Source: Leptofilum sp050292445 (lineage in GTDB: Bacteria > Chloroflexota > Anaerolineae > Promineifilales > Promineifilaceae). Taken from it: DNA of 28,876 bases. The DNA lies in assembly GCA_050292445.1 (NCBI GenBank), contig JBNKLQ010000047.1, positions 1-28,876 of the forward strand, read 5' to 3'. Under the pieces are notes generated by a model. The model did not search any database. It worked only from the letters and a program-made list of their open reading frames with translations, and was not told the origin of the DNA. This document shows, piece by piece, positions 8,175-15,605 of the stretch; the first letter of the stretch is position 1; every line of letters begins with the position of its first letter. The translations under genes were made by a program, and so were the position numbers.

Positions 8175-8535
8175 AATTAATCTCTCCTCACTATTTGGTG
8201 GGTGATTTTTGCAGCTCTTGCTACAAAACTGCATCTTTTCAAAAGGAAACTGCAAAAATCTGATTGATATATAGATTGTCCAAAAACAGACAACCACTCT
8301 GCCTATTGATCAAAAATACCGAAAAAACCGGATTTTGTATATCTTGTTTTTGGGTGATTTCACCGAGGCAAGAGGGTATTCATTGAGTGATAATTCACAA
8401 ATAGACGTACAAAATCCTCGGAAAAGTTACCCAAATCTACAACAATGGTATATATTTGGGTAACTTTTATTTTGGTGTGGCTCATCCAGCACACAGGACG
8501 AGCCTTGACAAAATTGATATTAGGGAGCAAAAAGC
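8175..8535. promoter_or_regulatory. Divergent regulatory region between transporter operon and LuxR/LAL regulator
   Basis: A 361-bp gene-free region that must hold promoters for both directions. Seen: an ATTTTTGCAG/CTGCAAAAAT inverted repeat (8205-8214 and 8250-8259); a possible minus-strand promoter, TTGTCT at 8288-8293 and TATATC at 8266-8271 with a 16-base spacer; two short dyads, GGTGATTTCACC (8353-8364) and GTGATAATTCAC (8387-8398); a perfect 15-bp inverted repeat (8422-8468); and TTGACA at about 8509-8514 just before the plus-strand gene. The AGGGAG ribosome-binding site of the regulator is near 8522. The promoter elements are weak calls. Confidence 0.6.
8422..8468. promoter_or_regulatory. 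Perfect 15-bp inverted repeat upstream of the LAL regulator
   Basis: AAAAGTTACCCAAAT at 8422-8436 is exactly matched by its reverse complement at 8454-8468, with a 17-base spacer. It ends 67 bases before the regulator start codon. It could be a two-site operator for the regulator itself or a stem-loop in its leader. The right-arm word GTAACTTTT recurs at 28427-28435 in the other divergent region. No T-tract makes a terminator clear in either direction. Confidence 0.6.
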
Positions 8536-11535
8536 ATGAAGCCGATTGTAAAAGATGGTGTTTTATGGGCGGGGGAAAAGGAAACGGCCGTTTCCGATCC
8601 CATCCCCCTTGACTCTCCACAATGGAGCAACTGGCTTTCCAGTCATAAACTATTTAAATTCAAAGGAACTTTCGGACATTTTTCAGCACGACGAGAAACT
8701 CGGCACGGCAGTAATTACTGGTACGCTTACCGTCGTCGCAATGGCAAGCTCCACAAAATCTATTTGGGGAAATCTGAGGAGATCACCCTGACAAGGCTAG
8801 ACCAGGCAGCTGCTAATCTGGCTGGCAAAACCGTTTTAACGCAGTTGGCTCTGTCCACCGACCAGCCAAACGATCTTCCTCATAAATCTTGGGGCAACAG
8901 TTCATTCCCTTCTCTAACAAAATTCAGACCACCTGTTTTGCCACCTAACCTGATAATCCGTCCCCGCCTAAACCAAAAAATCAGCACGCCGGTAACATTT
9001 ATTTGCGCCCCTGGCGGTTTTGGCAAAAGCACACTGTTAAATGCCTGGCAACAAGAGCACGATGACATACCTGTTGCCTGGGTGGCTCTAGATACAGACG
9101 ACAATCATTTGCTACGTTTTTGGTCAACAGTTGTCATGGCCTTGCAAGCTGTTGTACCCGGTCTAGGGAAAAATTTGCTACCCTACCTCCAGGTGTCTTC
9201 TTCTGTTGCGCCTGCCGAAATTGCAGCCCGGTTGGCCAATGAAATCATTAACGCTTCGGAAGCAATGGGGTCTATTGGGTTGGTGTTGGATGATTATCAT
9301 CACATCCAACACCCTGACATACACCATTCTATCCAGGCCTGGTTAGAGTATTTACCACCTGCTTTGCAGCTCATCATTTCTGGTCGTACCCGTCCCCCCA
9401 TTGCCTTGGGATGCTTGCGTTCCCGTGGACTTGTCACAGAATTAGAAATGGAAGATTTGCGATTTACCTTGGAAGAAGGTATCGATTTTTTACAGCAGCA
9501 CATCTCAGAAAATCCATTGGCTTATGGGGATATGGAAACGCTGGTCAAACGTACTGGCGGATGGGCGGCCGGCCTTATGCTAGCTGTGTTGGCTTTGAAC
9601 AAACAGCAAGACAGACAGCATTTTCTGGATACTTTCAATGGTGCCCATATTTTCCTTCGAGAATTTTTTTTAGAGAGTGTGTTAGATCAGCAGCCGGAAA
9701 CAGTACAAACCTTTTTACTGAAAACATCAATTCTAAAACAGTTGACTGGCGGTTTGTGTGATGCCGTTACAGGACAATCCGACGGTGCACAAATGTTGGA
9801 TCGCCTGTGGCAGGAAAATCTTTTTATGGTGCGCTCCGAAGAGCGGACATGGTATCACTACCATGATCTGTTTGCCGAAATGTTAAGTCACCAGCTGCAA
9901 ATACAATTTCCGGATCAGATTCCTGATCTCCACCGCCGGGCAGCTGCCTGGTATCGTCAGCAAAATGCCTCAGCTGATGCTGTACGCCACTTGCTAGCTA
10001 TTGAAGATTGGGAAGAGGCTGCCTCCCTAATTGAAGATGAAGTGCTGCATGAGCTGGTCGAATATGGGGAAGATTCGCGACTACTTCGCTGGATTCAACA
10101 ACTGCCGGAATCTGTCTTCCAACATCATAAAACGCTTTTGTTTGTCTATTTGCGGCTGGCCAAACTGGCCTTGAATCCAAATGAGATTGAGCGATTTCTA
10201 CAACGCTTGGAAACGAAACTCATTGGCAAGCCTGATCCGGAAATGACACCGGATGAAATCGAAGTTCTGGCTGAAGTCCGCACAATTCGGCAACGCAAAA
10301 TGGCTGGGGACACGACCATATCTCAATCAGGTGTATCTGATCCCCGTTGGCAATTGCTGGATGCCTTGTGGATTGTGGAGGCAAGCTATATGCCACCAAC
10401 AGAAGAGGTAGGCGCGCGTCTTTGCAAAATTTACGAGCAGGCAAGGGAACAAGGAAACTTGTTTGTTGTGTTAATTGCTGGCTCAGACTGCGCTAACCGA
10501 GCTTTTTTGCAAGGCAACTTACGACAAAGTGAAAAAATTATTTACCAAGTCCTACAAAAGGCTTTAACACAGCGTGGTAAATTACCAGAACCGGCCAGCA
10601 TTGCTTTAATCGTTCTGAGCCAGATTTGCCTGGCGCGCAATGAAGTGACTCAGGCCCGCCAATTGCTGCAACAGGCAACGGCCGTTGACCCCAACCCTAC
10701 TAGTTCCAACATGTTGATGAATATTGCTATTATGCGGGCCAAATTACAATCAACAGCGGGAAATCATGAAGCCGCGCGGTCAACGATGCAGGCTGCTCGC
10801 GCCTTACATGCCCAACGGCCTTCGGGCGCATGGCGTGATCAGGACCTGGCAGCGTATGAGACAATGTTCTGTATCCCTTCAGAGAATTGGGTAGAAGTCG
10901 AGCGATTATTAAATGAGGTGGCAGACGAAGAGCACGAGCTGTCGCGACTATTGCAGGCCGAAATGCTATTGCGGCAAAAGCAACCTGCCGCAGCTGAGAA
11001 AATTTTGTGCTGTCTAATAGAACAAAACCCTCGCGGCATGCCAAATGAACCGTTGATGAGCACTCGTGTGCTGCTGGCCTTGGCGCTGTATGAACAGCAC
11101 CAACTCAACCAGGCCAGGCAGGTATTGTCTGAGGCCATACGGTTGGCGGCTCCGGAGCGATTTATACGGCCGTTTCTCAAATACGATACGCAATTAAGCC
11201 CCCTGCTGGCGCTTCTGTTGCACACCGAAAACCTCACCAGCGAAGCGCAAGAATTCATCCGTGAGATATTAAAGCTGCTAGGATATACGCACAACGCCAC
11301 AGACCTGATACCGCAACAGAAATTAGAGTCCATGGTTACAGCAGCATCCATTACAAATCGTGAACAAGAAGTGCTGCAATTAGTGAGTGACGGCTTATCC
11401 AATCGCGAAATAGGGGTTAATCTGTGCATTTCTCCTGGTACGGTAAAAACACATCTGGCCAACATTTACGGTAAACTGGAAGTAAATAATCGGGTGCAGG
11501 CCGTAGCGGAAGCACGCATGTTGGAACTGATTTAA
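8536..11535 (+). CDS. MalT/LAL-type LuxR-family transcriptional regulator (999 aa)
   Basis: Very large signal-transducing ATPase regulator. Order: residues 1-100, a Trp/Tyr/Arg-rich module (WYAYRRRNGKLHKIYLGK) of the kind placed before LAL proteins in Chloroflexota, perhaps a second DNA-contacting domain. Residues about 130-420 are the STAND-type ATPase, with Walker A APGGFGKST at 158-166 and a Walker-B-like LVLDDYHHI near 250. A helical TPR-like region covers about 450-900. The C-terminal LuxR helix-turn-helix covers 938-999 (TNREQEVLQLVSDGLSNREIG...TVKTHLANIYGKLEV). The ATG follows AGGGAG. In the MalT family the TPR region senses an inducer, often a sugar, and ATP drives oligomerisation. 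Divergent placement from the transporter operon suggests it controls that operon; this is inference. Confidence 0.92.
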   Translation: MKPIVKDGVLWAGEKETAVSDPIPLDSPQWSNWLSSHKLFKFKGTFGHFSARRETRHGSNYWYAYRRRNGKLHKIYLGKSEEITLTRLDQAAANLAGKTVLTQLALSTDQPNDLPHKSWGNSSFPSLTKFRPPVLPPNLIIRPRLNQKISTPVTFICAPGGFGKSTLLNAWQQEHDDIPVAWVALDTDDNHLLRFWSTVVMALQAVVPGLGKNLLPYLQVSSSVAPAEIAARLANEIINASEAMGSIGLVLDDYHHIQHPDIHHSIQAWLEYLPPALQLIISGRTRPPIALGCLRSRGLVTELEMEDLRFTLEEGIDFLQQHISENPLAYGDMETLVKRTGGWAAGLMLAVLALNKQQDRQHFLDTFNGAHIFLREFFLESVLDQQPETVQTFLLKTSILKQLTGGLCDAVTGQSDGAQMLDRLWQENLFMVRSEERTWYHYHDLFAEMLSHQLQIQFPDQIPDLHRRAAAWYRQQNASADAVRHLLAIEDWEEAASLIEDEVLHELVEYGEDSRLLRWIQQLPESVFQHHKTLLFVYLRLAKLALNPNEIERFLQRLETKLIGKPDPEMTPDEIEVLAEVRTIRQRKMAGDTTISQSGVSDPRWQLLDALWIVEASYMPPTEEVGARLCKIYEQAREQGNLFVVLIAGSDCANRAFLQGNLRQSEKIIYQVLQKALTQRGKLPEPASIALIVLSQICLARNEVTQARQLLQQATAVDPNPTSSNMLMNIAIMRAKLQSTAGNHEAARSTMQAARALHAQRPSGAWRDQDLAAYETMFCIPSENWVEVERLLNEVADEEHELSRLLQAEMLLRQKQPAAAEKILCCLIEQNPRGMPNEPLMSTRVLLALALYEQHQLNQARQVLSEAIRLAAPERFIRPFLKYDTQLSPLLALLLHTENLTSEAQEFIREILKLLGYTHNATDLIPQQKLESMVTAASITNREQEVLQLVSDGLSNREIGVNLCISPGTVKTHLANIYGKLEVNNRVQAVAEARMLELI

Positions 11536-11643
11536 GTAAATCACGAAAAGTTGTTTAAAAACCTGAGCGCAACCTGTGATTTACTTTCAGGAGAACAAAA
11601 AGCTCAAGTAAGACGATTGTTTTTAACGGACTTTTTGTTCTCC
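11534..11643. terminator. Two adjacent stem-loops between convergent genes
   Basis: The first inverted repeat is AAGTAAATCAC (11534-11544) with GTGATTTACTT (11576-11586). The second is GGAGAACAAAAAG (11590-11602) with CTTTTTGTTCTCC (11631-11643), 13 bp perfect. They fill the 110-bp gap between the ends of the convergent regulator and FmdE-like genes. Loops are long (31 and 28 bases), so these are not textbook intrinsic terminators, but position and A/T-rich stems fit a bidirectional transcription stop. Confidence 0.55.
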
Positions 11644-11645
11644 AC

Positions 11646-12326
11646 TTAACGCAGAAATAATTCTGAGTAAATTGCTGCTGGCTTTATTTTTTCCTGCAAT
11701 GGGTGATAGTATGATTGCCCGGCACAGGCGCGGCAAAGCGTACGGCCGTTTGCCACCACCTCACGCTCATTAATAATCTCTTCGCCACACACATCGCACA
11801 AAGCCCGGACACCAGGACGGCTAATAATTTCGCTGATAGGTGTGGTTAACTGCACCGGCTGCCATGCCAACAACACGCCATCGGGCATAATTTGATAAGC
11901 TTCCAGGTAAGCGTGCCAGCGGCTGCGGGCATTGGGCGCATAATCAGGGGCCAACTCGCGTGACTGCACACTGGGAGCGACACGAATTGCCTGCTCCGTC
12001 ACGGTATCCACAAAGGTAGCCGCCATCTTGCCAAAATCCACCACGCGCAGCGTGCGGCGGCCCACATGGCAGTCAGTGGCCACAGCCACCCCATCGGCCC
12101 CACAGCCATCCGTTTCCATGATGGTGAGCAAGCGCTTTTTTGGATTCTCAAAAAGGTGGGCATTCTCATCCAGCAAACCAAGCTGGTGCAAGCCAAACAG
12201 ACCCATACGAATGCCCAACACCTGTCGTGGACACAAATGGCGGTGCCGCTCTGCCGAGGCATCCAGCAGCGGGATTAAAGCTTTACGATTAAAAAGATGA
12301 ACGTTAGGGTTAATGGTCGCAATCAT
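11646..12326 (-). CDS. FmdE-family protein with C-terminal zinc ribbon
   Basis: 226 aa. The N-terminal domain (about 1-150) matches the FmdE (formylmethanofuran dehydrogenase subunit E-like) family. Seen: H30-L-C32-P in RHLCPRQVLGIRMG, ETDGCGADGVAVATDC with Cys75 and Cys86, then HVGRRTLRV. The usual Gly after CP is Arg here. The C-terminal part is a four-Cys zinc ribbon, CDVC...CRAC around residues 177-202. Bacterial FmdE proteins often sit beside molybdenum/tungsten enzymes but their biochemical role is not settled. It follows the radical SAM gene by 17 bp, with AAGGA 8 bases from the ATG. It is the last gene of the respiratory island. Confidence 0.85.
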   Translation of the reverse strand: MIATINPNVHLFNRKALIPLLDASAERHRHLCPRQVLGIRMGLFGLHQLGLLDENAHLFENPKKRLLTIMETDGCGADGVAVATDCHVGRRTLRVVDFGKMAATFVDTVTEQAIRVAPSVQSRELAPDYAPNARSRWHAYLEAYQIMPDGVLLAWQPVQLTTPISEIISRPGVRALCDVCGEEIINEREVVANGRTLCRACAGQSYYHPLQEKIKPAAIYSELFLR

Positions 12327-12343
12327 TTCTTCAATCCTTGTGT

Positions 12344-13669
12344 TTATAGATCATGAGCCGGGTCAAACAGCTGCGGGCGGGTCAGGTCTACTTTTAGCTC
12401 CCGGGCAACCAGCTCATTTTCACGCATTTCCAGGGTGCTGGTAGAAATACCGATTTCGATGTCCAGATCGGCCAAATTTTGAATCTGGTCAATGTGGAAT
12501 TCAAGGTAGCGGTGCTCCCGATTTCGCTGATACTCCCGATAGCCATTGCGGTTGAACACGCTGAGCACCTTGGCAATGTCGCCGCCAAATACTTTGGCAC
12601 TCTTGAGCAGATAATCTTTGTTAGAAAACACGGCCGTTTTCGGCAAGGAACGGCCGTAATTCTGCTGATAGTTTTGCCCGGTCAATTTATTTTCCAAAGA
12701 GCAGTAATGAACGCCAATCGTCAGCTGCTGATCTAACGCAAATTCCATCAGATCCAGGCAAACCAATTCGCTCTCAGAGATGGGTACACCCCCAGCATAC
12801 CAGTAATTGTAAAGAATGTGAAACGGCCGTTTCTTCACCTTGAAGCCACGTTCGTTAAACGCCTGCGGCTGGGTAAAAGGATAGCAAAACTCCAGCAAAT
12901 TAATGCTGTGAATCTGCAAGCGTTCCAGTTCCAGCAACACCCCTTTCATCTCTTCTAGCGTGCCGGGCAAAATAGGCATCTCCACCATGACAGTAGGAAT
13001 ATATTGTTTGGCCAAGGCGATGCGCTCAAAGGTTAGCCGATGACCTTTGGCCAGATCGTGCATACGGATGCTAAAGCGAATTTCCTCTAGCCCGGAAGCT
13101 TTAAGCGCTTGCAACGTCGCCTCGTTGGCATGATCGCCAGTGGTGTACAGACGCGTGTGTGCCTCCGGGAACGTGTCGGTGGCCGTTTGGAAGAAAGCCG
13201 TTGCTTCCGTCTTATGCAAAAGCGGCTCACCGCCCGTCAAGGCCAAATAATCAACACGATGACCCGCTGCACCAATTTTTGCTAACTCCTGCGCCGGATT
13301 CGCCTTGTTCTGCTGGAAATAATCGTAATCAACCTGATTGGGGTTGAAGCAATAATAACAATCCCGATGGCATTGCAACGAGGTAAAGAAGGTGGCACTG
13401 CCCACCCCTTTCTGGCAGGCTACACAGGCTGGCGAAATGGCATTGAGGTAAATGCTGCGGTCTCTGTTGCGCAAGACAGCTCCTTTTTGGCGCAGTTGTT
13501 CGATGCGTACGGCCGTTTCCTGACTATAATCCTGCGCATCCACTTCAATCCCTGAAGCGGCAACTTGCACCATGAAATCATCAAAAATGCCAAGGTAAAT
13601 AGCGGCGTATTCTGCCAGCCGTCGATTTTTTATCTGGTCGTGGGTTTCACGCGTGATGTCAATAATCAC
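12344..13669 (-). CDS. Radical SAM protein of unknown substrate
   Basis: 441 aa. The radical SAM [4Fe-4S] motif is C100-HRD-C104-YY-C107 (CX3CX2C), preceded by C82-VA-C85, which might hold another metal. YLALTGGEPLLH carries the GGEP motif for S-adenosylmethionine binding. The layout is that of activase/synthase-like members of the superfamily. No methyltransferase or B12 domain is seen, and no clear SPASM domain at the C-terminus. The start is GTG at 13669, set by GGAGG 8 bases upstream and a 4-base GTGA overlap with the polyferredoxin stop. Tight coupling to polyferredoxin and FmdE-like genes suggests these three act together, possibly in cofactor or protein modification for the molybdoenzyme. 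Function unknown. Confidence 0.85.
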   Translation of the reverse strand: MIIDITRETHDQIKNRRLAEYAAIYLGIFDDFMVQVAASGIEVDAQDYSQETAVRIEQLRQKGAVLRNRDRSIYLNAISPACVACQKGVGSATFFTSLQCHRDCYYCFNPNQVDYDYFQQNKANPAQELAKIGAAGHRVDYLALTGGEPLLHKTEATAFFQTATDTFPEAHTRLYTTGDHANEATLQALKASGLEEIRFSIRMHDLAKGHRLTFERIALAKQYIPTVMVEMPILPGTLEEMKGVLLELERLQIHSINLLEFCYPFTQPQAFNERGFKVKKRPFHILYNYWYAGGVPISESELVCLDLMEFALDQQLTIGVHYCSLENKLTGQNYQQNYGRSLPKTAVFSNKDYLLKSAKVFGGDIAKVLSVFNRNGYREYQRNREHRYLEFHIDQIQNLADLDIEIGISTSTLEMRENELVARELKVDLTRPQLFDPAHDL

Positions 13670-14859
13670 AATTTTATCCTCCGCGTTTCTGCGAGGTTCT
13701 CTTGTTTATGGGTTGCCGTCAATCCTGGCGGCATCATGGAGCCAAAAGGATTTTGGCGGCGAAATTCACACACCGGGCAAAGCTCTGTATCGGCTCGCGC
13801 CGCAAACGGGGCACGGCACTTGCTGCAAAAGGCCAAGTCGCCCTGCTGCACAATCTGGTCAACTTCACCAGCAAAAACCTGGTCAAAGGTGGGGTCTGGC
13901 GTCAGCGTGATCGCATTCGGGGCGCAAACGTGGCTGCAAATATCACAGGCCAGGCAGATTTGCGGTGAAACGGTGAGTTGGAAGCTGGATTCGGCCGTTT
14001 TCATTTGCAGCGCGCCCGTGGGGCAGGCACGGGCACAAGCACCGCAAGCCGTGCAATCATCATTGACAGCAAGTAAGGCAAACTCCAAACCAGCCAGCGA
14101 TGTTGTTTCGAGATTCTTTGTAGGTGTGGCCAGATGCTTTACCGCCCGTAAAAAGTGCAACCGTTTATGAAATTGATGAGGGTCTGTGTTGGCATCTGCT
14201 TCTAACTTTTTCTCAGCCGCCTGAGTGCGGAATAATTCTCGGCGTGATACAGGGGGAGAAGCGGCATTCCAAAACGGCCGTTTCCCAAAATCCCCCATCG
14301 TTTCATCAACACAGATTATTGACTCCGCCTTCTGCCACACAGCCAGCAAGCTTTGAGCCTGCTGCACCTGAGTCTCAATCTGTGCCTGTAGCTGGCTCCA
14401 GGGACAGTCAGCACAAGCGTCCAGCCGCACGGCAATCTTTTCGACGCCGTGACTAACCAAACCAAGATAAGCAGCCACACCCAGCCCCGCCAGACAACCG
14501 CGCACGCGAACGGCCGTTCCCCCTGGAATACCCACTTCCACAAAAGGATTCAGCCCACAGACAACCTCGCAAGGTTTTGGAGTAATGCGCTCGGCACAGT
14601 TGAGCAGAGCCTGCACCTCATCTTCGGCCGTAAAAGCTCCCGTGGGGCAAACTGGCAAGCAGGCACGGCAAGCCTGACAGCGCTCACCATCAAAAACAGG
14701 TGGTTTGCCCGGCTGAATCGCATCCACTGGACAAACAGCATAACACGCTGTGCATCCAGAAAATTTATCGGCCGTGTGCAGGCAGCGATCTGTTGCAAAA
14801 CCAAAAGGCTTGCTGGTTAGCACCTCTCCCCAGCGCTCGGCAAGCGCCAACAGGTTCAC
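13666..14859 (-). CDS. Polyferredoxin with zinc-ribbon tail
   Basis: 397 aa cytoplasmic iron-sulfur protein. Cys groups: C26/C36/C39/C43 (atypical CX9CX2CX3C), C61/64/67/71 (canonical CX2CX2CX3CP), further Cys at 88, 97, 101, 122, 149 and 152 in a middle domain, then canonical clusters C269/272/275/279 and C302/305/308/312, and a C-terminal CSKC...CPVC (345/348/361/364) zinc ribbon. The SRRELFRT stretch at about 205-212 occurs internally and is not a Tat signal. Similar ferredoxin-TorD pairs accompany exported molybdoenzymes in other bacteria. The GTG start at 14859 overlaps the TorD stop by 4 bases, and the end overlaps the radical SAM start by 4. Likely an electron donor to the radical SAM step or a Fe-S maturation factor. 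Confidence 0.88.
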   Translation of the reverse strand: MNLLALAERWGEVLTSKPFGFATDRCLHTADKFSGCTACYAVCPVDAIQPGKPPVFDGERCQACRACLPVCPTGAFTAEDEVQALLNCAERITPKPCEVVCGLNPFVEVGIPGGTAVRVRGCLAGLGVAAYLGLVSHGVEKIAVRLDACADCPWSQLQAQIETQVQQAQSLLAVWQKAESIICVDETMGDFGKRPFWNAASPPVSRRELFRTQAAEKKLEADANTDPHQFHKRLHFLRAVKHLATPTKNLETTSLAGLEFALLAVNDDCTACGACARACPTGALQMKTAESSFQLTVSPQICLACDICSHVCAPNAITLTPDPTFDQVFAGEVDQIVQQGDLAFCSKCRAPFAARADTELCPVCEFRRQNPFGSMMPPGLTATHKQENLAETRRIKL

Positions 14860-15566
14860 GATAGCCTACCCTCTGGCAAAGGTTGTCCCAAAATGCGGCT
14901 TAGCTCCGTGAGCGCCCCGCGAATAACCAGGGCCAAACCACGATAAAAATCGGTCCGGGCAAATTCCAAAATCTGTTCGCACCAAAGCGGCACCCAAAGG
15001 AATATATGTTTGGCCAGAAAAGCCCGCTGTGCCGCCAGCATCTCTTCGAATTCTGGTTCATCACCTGCTTCCAAAGCAGCCAACCCCAACCCAGCCAGAT
15101 GAGCCACAAACATCAACTCCAACCCAATATGATCATCTGGCTCCTTTTTCAGGTTGATGACTTCCAGACCATATTGCCGATACCAGGCACGCACGTCCAT
15201 CGTCTGTTCTTGAAAAACAAGCCGTTCTTCATTGAAATAAACCGACTCCCAAGGAGCCACAGGGAGTTTCCTCATACCGGTAAAGAGATTTGTGTAATCG
15301 ACTTGCAGCGCTTTCAGAACGGCATCTGGATAACTATCCTCACGGTAGACCTGGCTCCATTTTTCCAGCAACGCCAAACCTTTCATCACATCGCTTTGGG
15401 ACTCGGCAAACGGGGCTTCAGTGAAAACTTCGTCATCCACCAGCGGCCGAAGCCACTCTTTAGCGGGGATTTCATAAAGCATTTTTCCCAGCAAACCAAA
15501 CAGTAACATCTCCCCCGTTAGCTGTATTTGCCATTCTGTCGCGATTTGTTTCTGTGCTATCGTCAT
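14856..15566 (-). CDS. TorD/DmsD-family molybdoenzyme chaperone
   Basis: All-helical cytoplasmic chaperone of about 236 aa that in this family binds the Tat leader and apo-enzyme of DMSO-reductase-type proteins until the cofactor is inserted. Seen: the core motif region LQVDYTNLFTGMRKLPVAPWESVYF followed by DVRAWYRQYGL and EPDDHIGLELMFVAHL, the standard TorD signature blocks. Two in-frame ATGs lie at 15572 and 15566; GGAG lies only 3 bases from the first and 9 from the second, so the second is chosen. The client is almost certainly the DmsA-like subunit in the same operon. Confidence 0.92.
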   Translation of the reverse strand: MTIAQKQIATEWQIQLTGEMLLFGLLGKMLYEIPAKEWLRPLVDDEVFTEAPFAESQSDVMKGLALLEKWSQVYREDSYPDAVLKALQVDYTNLFTGMRKLPVAPWESVYFNEERLVFQEQTMDVRAWYRQYGLEVINLKKEPDDHIGLELMFVAHLAGLGLAALEAGDEPEFEEMLAAQRAFLAKHIFLWVPLWCEQILEFARTDFYRGLALVIRGALTELSRILGQPLPEGRLS

Positions 15567-15605
15567 AATCATTCACTCCAGTCTCTTCTTCCAAAGATAA
15601 AGACC

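Noticed and set aside
10839..11465. 208-aa minus-strand open frame inside the LAL regulator
   Set aside because: Ser/Cys-rich composition with no domain, lying opposite the well-supported LuxR helix-turn-helix region.
13565..14170. 201-aa plus-strand open frame across the radical SAM/polyferredoxin junction
   Set aside because: It lies opposite two genes with clear cluster motifs and coupled starts and has no recognisable domain.
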